DNA of 15,914 bases from Oceanospirillaceae bacterium UBA7410 (GCA_002470565.1 DKMQ01000041.1:24259-40172), one strand, 5' to 3'; positions 8,224-15,394 are shown, counted from the stretch's first letter. The notes: generated from the sequence alone by a model not told the origin. A program made the numbers and translations.

Positions 8224-8519
8224 TGGGTCAACTCTTTAGTCACCGTATCAATACGCATATTAGGCATCACTTGTTGCAAACACGCTCTTTGCTGCTGTCC
8301 TTTGTTAATGGTAACTAAACACTCAAAGCACACGCCCATGTGACAAAAAGGTGCCCTAGCTTCGCCACTTACAGAGTGTTGCCTTACTTGTCGGTGTCCA
8401 AGATACAACAAAGCCCCTGCCACGCTAAGTTGCGCAGGGACTTGATGTTCAACATTATTAACAACCACAGTGCACTGAAGGGGATTCTCAATCAAACAGC
8501 TAAACAGTGAATCGGTCAT
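8220..8519 (-). CDS. Small [2Fe-2S] ferredoxin-like subunit of the dehydrogenase
   Basis: A 99-residue iron-sulphur protein related to HcnA and to the small subunits of octopine and D-hydroxyproline dehydrogenases. The cluster ligands are visible as C59, C64, C67 and C80 (C-x4-C-x2-C-x12-C) within PFCHMGVCFECLVT and QRACLQQV, the plant-type [2Fe-2S] arrangement used in electron-transfer subunits. It is thought to carry electrons between the flavins of the two FAD subunits or to an acceptor. The gene lies between them, overlapping the DAO-type gene by 20 nt and the large subunit by 4 nt, which supports formation of one heterotrimer. The ATG at 8519 is the only plausible start that leaves a normal N-terminus before the ferredoxin fold. 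Confidence 0.85.
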   Translation of the reverse strand: MTDSLFSCLIENPLQCTVVVNNVEHQVPAQLSVAGALLYLGHRQVRQHSVSGEARAPFCHMGVCFECLVTINKGQQQRACLQQVMPNMRIDTVTKELTQ

Positions 8520-9654
8520 TATTCATCGCCTCTATCAGCAGTTTATAGTCTTCATTTGGATCGTCCAACAACCAACTAGATAAAGGGCCTGCATGAGCTG
8601 CTGCTAAAGTAACGCCACTATGGCAACATACGCCAAAAGCACCTTTATGATTTTGCGATCGTTGGTAAATGGGCGCTCCATCTGGAGACATCACTCGCAA
8701 AGCTCCCCAACTCCGAACCAACTGTAGTTGGGCTAATTCTGGCAGCACTGCTACAGCCTCTTGAGCGATAGTTTGCATCACATCAAGGCTAGAGCGATCG
8801 TCTAGACCAGAATGCTCATGTGAGCCACCAATCTGAATAGTGCCATCCCCAGTTTGCCTCATCTGCGGGGAAGCATATTTAAGCGTGCCTGGAGTGGCTC
8901 TTTGTGTAATGAGCATTTGTCCTTTGACTGGGTTCACAGGTAAGTGCATACCCAACTGTTTGCCTAGGCGTTCATTGTCCAATCCTGCACAAAGCACTAT
9001 TTTTTTAGCCACAAACCCGTCAGCATCAAAACCTTGCGCCAACACTTCTATACGCTTAACCACACAACGAGGCTGATACTTCACTCCTAGCAGTTGGTTC
9101 GCTTTGTGTAAGGCCGCTAGAAGATATAAAGGGTTAACCTGACCATCTTGTGGGCTATATATCGCCCCAGCAACAGATTCACCCAGCCCAGGTTGCATGT
9201 CTAGTGCAGCGTTGCGATCTAATACTGTATATTGAAAATCACCTTGAGTATGGTGTGACATGGCGGCCATTTCTTCACTTAAGGCCTTAAGGTGTCGCTG
9301 ATTAAGTGCAAACTCCAAACCCCCACGTCTTTCATAGGCAATATCTATGTGGCTTGTCTGGCTTAGTTGATTAGCAAAATTAGGCCACAAATCTGCTCCT
9401 TTAAGGCTCCATTTAGCATACGCAGGGAAATCAAAGCCTTTGCCTTGCACCCAAATGAGACCGAAATTACCTACAGATGCACGGTGATCAGTATCCTCGC
9501 CATCAAGTACCAAAATACGTAAATGGGGCTTTTTTTGTATCAACCCATACGCAATTGATGCACCAACCAAACCACCTCCAACGATGATCCAGTCATAATG
9601 ATCTAGTTGCTGATCAACGAGGTTCACTAACAACTCGTTCTTGCAGGTGCCCAC
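8500..9654 (-). CDS. DAO-family FAD-dependent oxidoreductase, catalytic subunit (OoxB/HcnC/LhpB-like)
   Basis: A glycine-oxidase/DAO-type flavoprotein of up to 384 residues, probably the substrate-oxidising subunit of the trimer. FAD binding is shown by IIVGGGLVGASIAYGL (23-38, with G26, G28 and G31) and a ribose-binding acidic residue in LVLDGEDTDH. The NFGLIWVQGKG segment, the VNPVKGQMLIT strand and the C-terminal GVCCHSGVTLAAAHAGPL block fit the DAO fold. The first in-frame start is a GTG at 9654, overlapping the permease by 41 nt. A second GTG at 9627 (375 residues, N-terminus NLVDQQLDHYD) would shorten the overlap to 14 nt and may be the true start; neither has a clear Shine-Dalgarno. 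The operon order DAO - [2Fe-2S] - large FAD differs from hcnABC, arguing against cyanide synthase. Confidence 0.85.
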   Translation of the reverse strand: MGTCKNELLVNLVDQQLDHYDWIIVGGGLVGASIAYGLIQKKPHLRILVLDGEDTDHRASVGNFGLIWVQGKGFDFPAYAKWSLKGADLWPNFANQLSQTSHIDIAYERRGGLEFALNQRHLKALSEEMAAMSHHTQGDFQYTVLDRNAALDMQPGLGESVAGAIYSPQDGQVNPLYLLAALHKANQLLGVKYQPRCVVKRIEVLAQGFDADGFVAKKIVLCAGLDNERLGKQLGMHLPVNPVKGQMLITQRATPGTLKYASPQMRQTGDGTIQIGGSHEHSGLDDRSSLDVMQTIAQEAVAVLPELAQLQLVRSWGALRVMSPDGAPIYQRSQNHKGAFGVCCHSGVTLAAAHAGPLSSWLLDDPNEDYKLLIEAMNNDRFTV

Positions 9655-10321
9655 TCAAGCGCTTCTCCCACATCCGAAATAAATAAACCAGTGCATACGT
9701 CATGACTAAATACATAGCGGCTGCTGTGAGGTAAAACTCGTACACTGCAAAAGTCTTAGAGATAAGTTGGCGAGAGATACCTGTTAAATCCAAAATGGTA
9801 ATAGTGGACACAAGGGATGTGGCTTGTAATAAAAAAATGACTTCATTACCGTAGGCCGGCAAACCGATACGAAATGCCTTTGGCATAGTAATACGACGAA
9901 ACAGTAATAACCCAGACATGCCACACGCGCGGCCTGCTTCAATATCATTGCGAGGCACTGCACTAATTGCCCCACGAAAAATTTCTGCAGAATATGCTGT
10001 GGTATTTAACACTAGAGCTAAAATTCCACAGAACCATGGGTCACGAAAAAACCCCCATAATCCCAAGTCAGTGAGCTCATGCCTAAATTGACCACTACCA
10101 TAATAAATCAAAAATATTTGCACTAACAAAGGAGTCCCTCGAAAGTACAATACAAATAGGTAGGCTGGGGATGAAAAGAAAGGATTATTAGATAACCGAG
10201 CAAGAGACACTGGGACAGCAAAGGCCAAACCAATCAACAAACTCACTACAGTGATCCACAAAGTAACCCACGCACCTTCCAACAACATTGGTAAATACTG
10301 CCATACAATAGAGAAATCCAT
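9614..10321 (-). CDS. Amino-acid/opine ABC transporter permease, HisM/OccM type
   Basis: An inner-membrane permease of the polar amino acid transporter family, 235 residues from the chosen start. It has about five hydrophobic segments, beginning with GAWVTLWITVVSLLIGLAFA, and the cytoplasmic EAA loop (EAGRACGMSGLLLFRRITMP, ending near GLPAYGN) that docks on the ATPase. The ATG at 10321 is preferred over an upstream TTG (10348): it is preceded by AAGGAG inside the end of the upstream permease and shares one base with that gene's TAA stop. It should pair with the next-upstream permease as a heterodimer. Downstream it overlaps the DAO-type dehydrogenase gene, tying transport and oxidation into one transcript. 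Family identity is certain; the solute (basic amino acid, opine or imino acid) is inferred from context. Confidence 0.92.
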   Translation of the reverse strand: MDFSIVWQYLPMLLEGAWVTLWITVVSLLIGLAFAVPVSLARLSNNPFFSSPAYLFVLYFRGTPLLVQIFLIYYGSGQFRHELTDLGLWGFFRDPWFCGILALVLNTTAYSAEIFRGAISAVPRNDIEAGRACGMSGLLLFRRITMPKAFRIGLPAYGNEVIFLLQATSLVSTITILDLTGISRQLISKTFAVYEFYLTAAAMYLVMTYALVYLFRMWEKRLSGHLQERVVSEPR

Positions 10322-11016
10322 TAGCGCATCACTCCTTTGTTTGCCCAAATTTCAGCTCGTTTTTGCACCATCATTGACACTAAAGTAATACCTAAATATA
10401 TAAACGACGCTAATAAGTAAAAGGTGAAAGGTTCGTGGGTCGCATTGGACGCAATCTTAGTTTTACGCATAAGTTCGTCCAACTGAATAATGGAAATTAG
10501 CGACGTCGCTTTAATCAACACCATCCAAACGTTACCTAAGCCAGGTAACGCAAAACGCAAGGCTTGGGGTAATATAATACGCTGAAAAACCTTTAAACTA
10601 GACATGCCAATGGCTCTAGCGGCTTCCGCTTGGCCTTTAGGAATGGCTTGAAAAGCTCCACGCAAAACTTCTGTAGAAAAGGCACCATAGATAAACCCGA
10701 TGGTTATCGTGCCTGCAATGAATGGATTAATATCAACACGTATGTCATAACCCATGCTGGTAGCAATGGATTGAATCAGTGTTGGTGTACCAAAGTACAC
10801 CAACAATAAAAGAATAAGTTCAGGCACACCACGAATAACAGTGGTGTAAGTATTGGCGGCGAAATTGGCCCACCGATTTTGGGCTAGTTTGCCCCAGCTG
10901 CCCAATAAACCTAATAAAACAGCAACCACCATTGCGCAAAGACCTACTGCGATAGTCAATTGTAAACCGTCAAATAAAAGCCAGCCATAGCCATGCAAAT
11001 CTAACATAAAACTCAT
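10321..11016 (-). CDS. Amino-acid/opine ABC transporter permease, HisQ/OccQ type
   Basis: A 231-residue inner-membrane permease, partner of the HisM-like protein. The N-terminal hydrophobic stretch LLFDGLQLTIAVGLCAMVVAVLLG is followed by further membrane segments and the EAA loop EAARAIGMSSLKVFQRIILPQALRFALPGLGN, which is typical of HisQ, ArtQ and OccQ proteins. The ATG at 11016 is followed nine bases later by another ATG; the first is kept because AGG lies just upstream, though this ribosome site is weak. An intrinsic-terminator-like hairpin stands between this gene and the binding-protein gene upstream, so permease transcript levels are probably lower than those of the binding protein, as is common in such importers. 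Confidence 0.92.
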   Translation of the reverse strand: MSFMLDLHGYGWLLFDGLQLTIAVGLCAMVVAVLLGLLGSWGKLAQNRWANFAANTYTTVIRGVPELILLLLVYFGTPTLIQSIATSMGYDIRVDINPFIAGTITIGFIYGAFSTEVLRGAFQAIPKGQAEAARAIGMSSLKVFQRIILPQALRFALPGLGNVWMVLIKATSLISIIQLDELMRKTKIASNATHEPFTFYLLASFIYLGITLVSMMVQKRAEIWANKGVMR

Positions 11017-11028
11017 TGCCTGATAGTT

Positions 11029-11066
11029 AAAAAAAGGGCGGCCTAAGCTAACCTAAGCCGCCCTTT
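11029..11066 (-). terminator. Intrinsic terminator/attenuator between binding-protein and permease genes
   Basis: On the minus strand a perfect 10-bp GC-rich stem, AAAGGGCGGC paired with GCCGCCCTTT (plus-strand arms 11033-11042 and 11057-11066), with a 14-nt loop, runs directly into seven T residues (plus-strand A at 11029-11035). It begins 12 nt after the binding-protein stop and ends about 12 nt before the permease start. This is a textbook Rho-independent terminator shape. Because essential partner genes follow, it more likely acts as a partial terminator or mRNA-stabilising hairpin within the operon. Confidence 0.88.
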
Positions 11067-11078
11067 GCAATGGCAAAA

Positions 11079-11834
11079 TTAGCCACCATAAACGCTAAAA
11101 CCAAACCACTTATTACTAATAGCATCATAAGTGCCATCAGCAATGATTTGCTCAATCGCTTTATTCATACGGTCACGTAATTGAGTGTCTTCTTTACGTA
11201 CACCAATACCTGCACCAGCTCCAAAATACTTAGAGTCTGCGATGTCTGGGCCGAAAAATTCACCCTCCATGTTTGCACCCTTCATCATTTCATCACCAAC
11301 AATCACGTCTACAAACAACATGTCTACACGGCCAGCTGCAAAATCTAAGTTAGCTTCTTCTTGAGCACCGTAGGTACGGATCTCTAGAATATCGCCAAAT
11401 TCACCGCGCAAGTAGTTTTCTTGCACTGTAGAGCTTTGTACACCAACAATCATACCTGAAGTGGCTTGCGTGCTTGAACCTGCAGCACGAATGAAACGGT
11501 TAGGTGTATTGTAATATTTGTTGGTAAAGTCGATTTTCTGCATACGCTCTTCAGTAATAGACATCGAGGCAAGGATAGTGTCAAACTTTTTAGCTAACAA
11601 AGCTGGGATAATACCATCCCAGTCAGAGGTCACCCACTCACAGTCTGCTTTCATAGCAACACAGATTGCATCGCCCACATCAATGTCAAAACCAATTAGG
11701 TTGTTTTCATTGTCGTAGTAATTGTATGGAGGATAAGCTCCTTCAGTACCCATTAAAATGGTATCAGAGGCAACAGCTCCCAAAGACATCGTTAGTGCAC
11801 CTGCAGTTAGAGCTGCAGCAAATAATTTATTCAT
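11079..11834 (-). CDS. Periplasmic substrate-binding protein, HisJ/ArgT/OccT-like
   Basis: A 251-residue periplasmic solute-binding protein of the family 3 amino-acid type. A signal peptide with a lysine near the start, a hydrophobic core (5-18) and an AVA cleavage site (20-22) gives a mature protein from about S23. [12 protein letters not shown] (29-40), [10 protein letters not shown] (48-57) and [18 protein letters not shown] (87-104) match HisJ and lysine/arginine/ornithine-binding proteins; S90, S92 and R97 correspond to residues that hold the ligand's amino-acid head group. C58 and C65 have the spacing of the HisJ disulphide. A TGAGG Shine-Dalgarno precedes the ATG. It sits between the ATPase gene and a terminator hairpin. 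The ligand is inferred to be a basic amino acid or an opine derivative, not proven. Confidence 0.92.
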   Translation of the reverse strand: MNKLFAAALTAGALTMSLGAVASDTILMGTEGAYPPYNYYDNENNLIGFDIDVGDAICVAMKADCEWVTSDWDGIIPALLAKKFDTILASMSITEERMQKIDFTNKYYNTPNRFIRAAGSSTQATSGMIVGVQSSTVQENYLRGEFGDILEIRTYGAQEEANLDFAAGRVDMLFVDVIVGDEMMKGANMEGEFFGPDIADSKYFGAGAGIGVRKEDTQLRDRMNKAIEQIIADGTYDAISNKWFGFSVYGG

Positions 11835-11889
11835 AAGAACCTCATGGTTGAGTTAGGATGGTTTTAATGAGCCAAAAAAAGGCTACTCG

Positions 11890-12654
11890 TTAATAGCTCG
11901 AAGCCAAAAACTGCCGGCATCGTTCTGATTTTGGGTTTTGGAATACCTCTTCTGGCGTGCCTTGCTCCTCAATCATTCCTTGATGGAGAAAAACAACTTT
12001 AGATGATACTTCCCGAGCAAAGGTCATTTCATGGGTCACAACAATCATGGTGCGACCTTCTGCAGCTAACTGACGCATCACTTTAAGCACCTCTGCTACT
12101 AGCTCAGGGTCAAGAGCAGATGTAGGCTCGTCAAATAGCATCACCTCTGGGTCCATAGCTAATGCACGGGCAATGGCCGCTCGCTGTTGCTGCCCACCAG
12201 ACAAGTGGTCAGGGTATTGATGTGCTTTATCAGCAATACCCACTTTTTCTAGCAATAGCATTGCCTTTTCATTGGCTTCAGCTTTGGTTTGCCCTAATAC
12301 ATGTATTGGGGCCTCTGTCACATTTTGTAAAATAGTCATATGACTCCAAAGATTAAAACTTTGGAATACCATACCTAATTTAGTGCGAATTCGATCCACT
12401 TGCTTTTGGTCAGCGGGCATACGGTTGCCTTTACTGTTGGTCTTCATCTCAATCAACTCGCCATCTACCCTTACCTCACCACTGTTGGGGGTTTCTAACA
12501 AGTTAATACATCGCAAAAATGTACTCTTACCCGAGCCACTGGCACCGATAAGTGAGATTACATCACCTTTATTGGCGTCAAGAGACATACCTTTAATCAC
12601 TTCGTTTTGATTAAAGCTTTTGTGTAAATCTGAAATGGATAGGGCTAAGGTCAT
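11890..12654 (-). CDS. ABC transporter ATP-binding protein, HisP/OccP type
   Basis: A 254-residue cytosolic ATPase that would power the permease pair. All nucleotide-binding motifs are present: Walker [10 protein letters not shown] (37-45), Q-loop Q98 in [13 protein letters not shown], signature LSGGQQQ (151-157), Walker B VMLFDE (171-176) with the D-loop SALD, and switch H208 in [28 protein letters not shown] is especially close to HisP. The ATG at 12654 gives the standard N-terminus, though the Shine-Dalgarno (GGA about 6 nt upstream) is weak. It is the first gene of the minus-strand operon; 55 nt separate it from the binding-protein gene, and a candidate promoter lies about 50 nt upstream. 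Confidence 0.95.
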   Translation of the reverse strand: MTLALSISDLHKSFNQNEVIKGMSLDANKGDVISLIGASGSGKSTFLRCINLLETPNSGEVRVDGELIEMKTNSKGNRMPADQKQVDRIRTKLGMVFQSFNLWSHMTILQNVTEAPIHVLGQTKAEANEKAMLLLEKVGIADKAHQYPDHLSGGQQQRAAIARALAMDPEVMLFDEPTSALDPELVAEVLKVMRQLAAEGRTMIVVTHEMTFAREVSSKVVFLHQGMIEEQGTPEEVFQNPKSERCRQFLASSY

Positions 12655-12703
12655 CGTGGATCCGAAAGGAGCGAGGCATATTGCATCGTTAATTTAATAA
12701 CTA

Positions 12704-12732
12704 ATAATATTATCTAATATCGCCAACCTCAA
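12704..12732 (-). promoter_or_regulatory. Candidate sigma70-type promoter for the ABC/dehydrogenase operon
   Basis: Reading the minus strand, TTGAGG (12732-12727) is followed after exactly 17 nt by TATTAT (12709-12704). These agree with the consensus -35 and -10 at 4 and 5 of 6 positions. The -10 lies inside the perfect palindrome ATAATATTAT (12704-12713) in a very AT-rich patch. Transcription would start near 12697, giving a leader of about 43 nt before the ATPase ATG. It is in the divergent intergenic region, so control elements may be shared with yggS. The call rests on pattern only. Confidence 0.45.
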
Positions 12733-12738
12733 GCTATT

Positions 12739-12826
12739 CGTCTCATATACATGAAAGCAAGTCGCATTGTGTGAAGTTTGAGTCCATTTACTAACACTTT
12801 TAGCCCTTAAAACACACTATGAGACG
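12739..12826. repeat. 9-bp perfect inverted repeat flanking the yggS leader
   Basis: CGTCTCATA at 12739-12747 is the exact reverse complement of TATGAGACG at 12818-12826, with 70 nt between. The right arm covers the first in-frame ATG (12819) of the yggS frame. If the region is transcribed toward yggS, the arms could pair and close a leader structure that sequesters that ATG. A match this long is uncommon but not improbable by chance in this interval, and no function is known to me. Confidence 0.3.
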
Positions 12827-12884
12827 CCCGCTAGAATTGTTACCATGGTTCTATCGTTTACCAGTGGACTTTATTGTCTTGCTT

Positions 12885-13604
12885 ATGCCTTTACCAACTA
12901 ACCAACAAACCATTAGTGCTGCATTAATGCAAACTCAACAGCGCATTAAGGAAGCCTGCCAAGCTTCAACTAGAAGCGCTGATGAAGTCATGCTCTTAGC
13001 TGTCAGTAAAACTAAACCTTTAAGTGATGTAATGGCAGCCTATGATTATGGCCAACGCCATTTTGGAGAAAACTATCTTCAAGATGCCTTGGAAAAAATT
13101 GAATACTGCACTCATCAAGATATAGCATGGCACTTTATTGGGGCAATCCAAAGTAAAAAGGCCAAGACTATAGCAAGCAAATTTGATTGGGTTCACACTT
13201 TAGACAGGCAAAAGGTTGCCCTACTGCTAAGTCAACATAGACCTACTCATCTACCTCCATTAAAAGTACTTATACAAGTTAATATCAGTAACGAAGATAA
13301 CAAAAGCGGTGTAGCGCTAGATCAATTAGAAGAACTAGTGGAACAAGTAGCAAAACTGCCTAACTTATTGTTATGCGGTTTAATGTGTATACCTGCTGTA
13401 GGCCAACCTGAGCAAATTCAGCGTGAAGCTTTTACTAAGATGACTGCAGCACGAGACTACCTTGAGCATACCTACCCACTAATACAGCAACTATCTATGG
13501 GCATGTCCGGCGACCTAACTAACGCCATTGCTTGCGGCTCAACAATTGTGCGCATTGGCACAGACATTTTTGGCGCGCGCAGTACTTTTACACCAAAGCC
13601 TTAG
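12885..13604 (+). CDS. yggS: YggS/PLPBP family pyridoxal-phosphate homeostasis protein
   Basis: A PLP-binding, non-enzymatic alanine-racemase-fold protein involved in vitamin B6 and amino-acid homeostasis. Visible features are the PLP lysine K42 in LLAVSKTKP, HFGENYLQDALEKI, WHFIGAIQSKKAK, LIQVNISNEDNKSGV, and the C-terminal LSMGMSGDLTNAI and VRIGTDIFGAR, which contact the cofactor phosphate in relatives. The frame is open from an ATG at 12819 (261 residues), but that adds a 22-residue hydrophobic, proline-containing N-terminus not usual in the family. The ATG at 12885 gives 239 residues, near the normal length, so it is chosen. Neither start has a good Shine-Dalgarno. It precedes proC by 36 nt, the classic yggS-proC pairing, and is divergent from the catabolic operon. 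Confidence 0.92.
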   Translation: MPLPTNQQTISAALMQTQQRIKEACQASTRSADEVMLLAVSKTKPLSDVMAAYDYGQRHFGENYLQDALEKIEYCTHQDIAWHFIGAIQSKKAKTIASKFDWVHTLDRQKVALLLSQHRPTHLPPLKVLIQVNISNEDNKSGVALDQLEELVEQVAKLPNLLLCGLMCIPAVGQPEQIQREAFTKMTAARDYLEHTYPLIQQLSMGMSGDLTNAIACGSTIVRIGTDIFGARSTFTPKP

Positions 13605-13640
13605 TTAAAAAATTAATATCTAAATCACCAGGAATATATC

Positions 13641-14468
13641 ATGCTCCACACTCCTCACATTGCATTTATTGGCGCTGGCAACATGGCCCAAGCCATTCTT
13701 AAAGGTATGCTTGCTGCAGGTTACCCGCAAGAAAAAATCTCTGCCAGCGGCCGTACGCAATCTAAAGTGGACATATTGGCAGCCCAAACAGGCATTCACA
13801 CCAGCACAGACAACTTAGCCGTGTGTCAACAAGCAGATGTCATTGTATTGGGCGTAAAGCCAGCCATGATGGGTGACTTAGTGAAAAGCATTGCACCAGC
13901 AGTAGACCCCACCAAACAACTTATCGTATCTATAGCTGCGGGTGTTTTAGCTGACAGTATCGAAACATGGCTTGGAAAAAAGATGCCTATTGTACGCTGC
14001 ATGCCCAACACCCCTTCATTGGTAGGCCATGGAGCTGCAGGGTTATTTGCCACCGGTAATGTTTCAGCAGTGCAAAAAACCACAGCTACTACTATTATGC
14101 AATCAGTGGGTTTAGCCTTATGGGTGGAGTCCGAAGAACACATTGATGCGGTGACCGCTGTTTCTGGGAGTGGGCCTGCCTATTACTTTTTGATGATGGA
14201 AGCGATGATGACTGGAGCCCAAGAGCTTGGTTTAAGCGCCCAAGTGGCTCAACAACTAGTGCTTCAAACCGCCATAGGCGCTGCGCAAATGGCCCAACAA
14301 AGTGATCAAACCCCAGAACAGTTGAGAATTGCAGTAACCTCACCTAAAGGCACTACAGAGCAAGCCTTGAATACCTTTAATAAAGGCGGCTTTAGTGCGC
14401 TGTGTAGCCAAGCCATGACTGCTGCATACCACCGATCTAAAGAGTTGGCGCAATTATTCAAAGCGTAG
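13641..14468 (+). CDS. proC: Pyrroline-5-carboxylate reductase ProC
   Basis: ProC reduces 1-pyrroline-5-carboxylate to L-proline with NAD(P)H, the last step of proline synthesis, in the cytosol. The 275-residue product has the family length. The N-terminal Rossmann domain shows IAFIGAGNMAQAIL (7-20), LGVKPAMM (70-77) and VRCMPNTPSLVGHGAAG (118-134). The C-terminal helical dimerisation domain shows AVSGSGPAYYFLMMEAM (173-189) and the signature VTSPKGTTEQALN (232-244). A CAGGA Shine-Dalgarno (13629-13633) lies 7 nt before the ATG. It is 36 nt after yggS and probably in the same transcript. It is expected to serve biosynthesis; a link to the nearby dehydrogenase is not needed to explain it. Confidence 0.96.
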   Translation: MLHTPHIAFIGAGNMAQAILKGMLAAGYPQEKISASGRTQSKVDILAAQTGIHTSTDNLAVCQQADVIVLGVKPAMMGDLVKSIAPAVDPTKQLIVSIAAGVLADSIETWLGKKMPIVRCMPNTPSLVGHGAAGLFATGNVSAVQKTTATTIMQSVGLALWVESEEHIDAVTAVSGSGPAYYFLMMEAMMTGAQELGLSAQVAQQLVLQTAIGAAQMAQQSDQTPEQLRIAVTSPKGTTEQALNTFNKGGFSALCSQAMTAAYHRSKELAQLFKA

Positions 14469-14562
14469 CAGCCTTGAATAAAGCCCATCAAAAACTACTT
14501 GCGGCAATGCTAATAAAGGCGTTAAATCACATCTTTTATTACCCTTAATGGAGTAGCAATAA

Positions 14563-15384
14563 ATGGTAGATTTTGCCTTTACTAGCGCTTGGCTAGACAT
14601 TGCCTTAGATGGCTTAGTTAACTTATCGTTGGCTGCCATAATTTTCTTTATTGGCTGGTCGAGTGCCCGTTTAATAGCTGCTTTAGTTAAGCGAATTCTA
14701 ATATCTCGCGGAATTAATGACCCATTACAGTATTTTATAATAACCATTACCCGTGTCGCCCTAACTTTTGTTGCACTTATGGTATCTCTAGATTTTTTGG
14801 GTTTTGATACTGCTGTATTGCTTACCGTGTTTGCTGCTGCAGGCTTAGCAATTGGTTTAGCTTTAAAAGACACACTTAGCAACGTTGCCTCTGGCGTCAT
14901 GCTAATCCTCTTTAAACCTTTTACCATAGGCGACTATGTAGAAGCTGCTGGGGTGGGTGGTGTAGTAGAAAAGATTGGCATTTTTACGAGCCAAATGAAA
15001 ACGGGCGACAATCGTGAAATCACAGTACCAAATAGTCAGATCTATGGTGGAGTGATCATTAATGCTTCAGCTAAGCAGACACGACGTATCGACCTTGTGA
15101 TTGGGGTTGGATACAGTGATGATTTACAAAAAGTTGAACAGTTATTGCTGGAGTGCATCACCGATGACCAGCGCATTTTAACTACCCCCGAACCCACAGT
15201 CGCAGTGGCAGAACTGGCAGATAATAGCGTGAACTTTATCGTTCGCCCATGGGTCAATACTGCCGACTACTGGTTAGTACGGTGGCATCTTATTCGTCAA
15301 ATAAAAGTCTCATTTGATGAAAATGGCATTTCAATCCCCTACCCTCAACAAGACATTCATATCCATCAGGTGACAAAGGATTAA
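14563..15384 (+). CDS. mscS: Small-conductance mechanosensitive channel, MscS family
   Basis: A 273-residue inner-membrane channel that opens under membrane tension to release solutes during hypo-osmotic shock. Three membrane helices are visible: about 14-42, 57-80 and the glycine/alanine-rich pore helix 85-118 (VFAAAGLAIGLALKDTLSNV, then GVMLILFKPF). The soluble part starts with the beta domain (IGDYVEAAGVGGVVEKIGIF) and has the signature VPNSQIYGGVIINAS; it then forms the mixed alpha/beta vestibule (about 175-265, INFIVRPWV in it) and ends with ISIPYPQQDIHI. Length and layout match E. coli MscS (286). A TGGAG Shine-Dalgarno (14549-14553) lies 9 nt before the ATG. It is 94 nt after proC, at the place where yggT often follows. 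Possible own promoter elements in the gap are too weak to call. Confidence 0.94.
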   Translation: MVDFAFTSAWLDIALDGLVNLSLAAIIFFIGWSSARLIAALVKRILISRGINDPLQYFIITITRVALTFVALMVSLDFLGFDTAVLLTVFAAAGLAIGLALKDTLSNVASGVMLILFKPFTIGDYVEAAGVGGVVEKIGIFTSQMKTGDNREITVPNSQIYGGVIINASAKQTRRIDLVIGVGYSDDLQKVEQLLLECITDDQRILTTPEPTVAVAELADNSVNFIVRPWVNTADYWLVRWHLIRQIKVSFDENGISIPYPQQDIHIHQVTKD

Positions 15385-15394
15385 AGCTTAATAA

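Noticed and set aside
8220..9654. Hydrogen cyanide synthase HcnABC as the identity of the three dehydrogenase genes.
   Set aside because: Gene order differs (C-A-B like instead of A-B-C) and the genes are fused by overlap to a HisPJQM-type importer, which fits uptake and catabolism better. It cannot be fully excluded from sequence alone.
11868..11886. Short hairpin AGCC-A7-GGCT between the ATPase and binding-protein genes.
   Set aside because: The stem is only 4 bp with a homopolymer loop and no U-rich tail, so it is not a credible terminator.
13641..14468. ProC as a component of the neighbouring imino-acid catabolic system.
   Set aside because: It lies on the opposite strand from the catabolic operon and in its usual yggS-proC pairing, so ordinary proline synthesis explains it.
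14499..14529. Possible promoter before mscS (TTGCGG, 17 nt, TTAAAT).
   Set aside because: Only about 3 and 4 of 6 consensus positions match; too weak to list as a feature.
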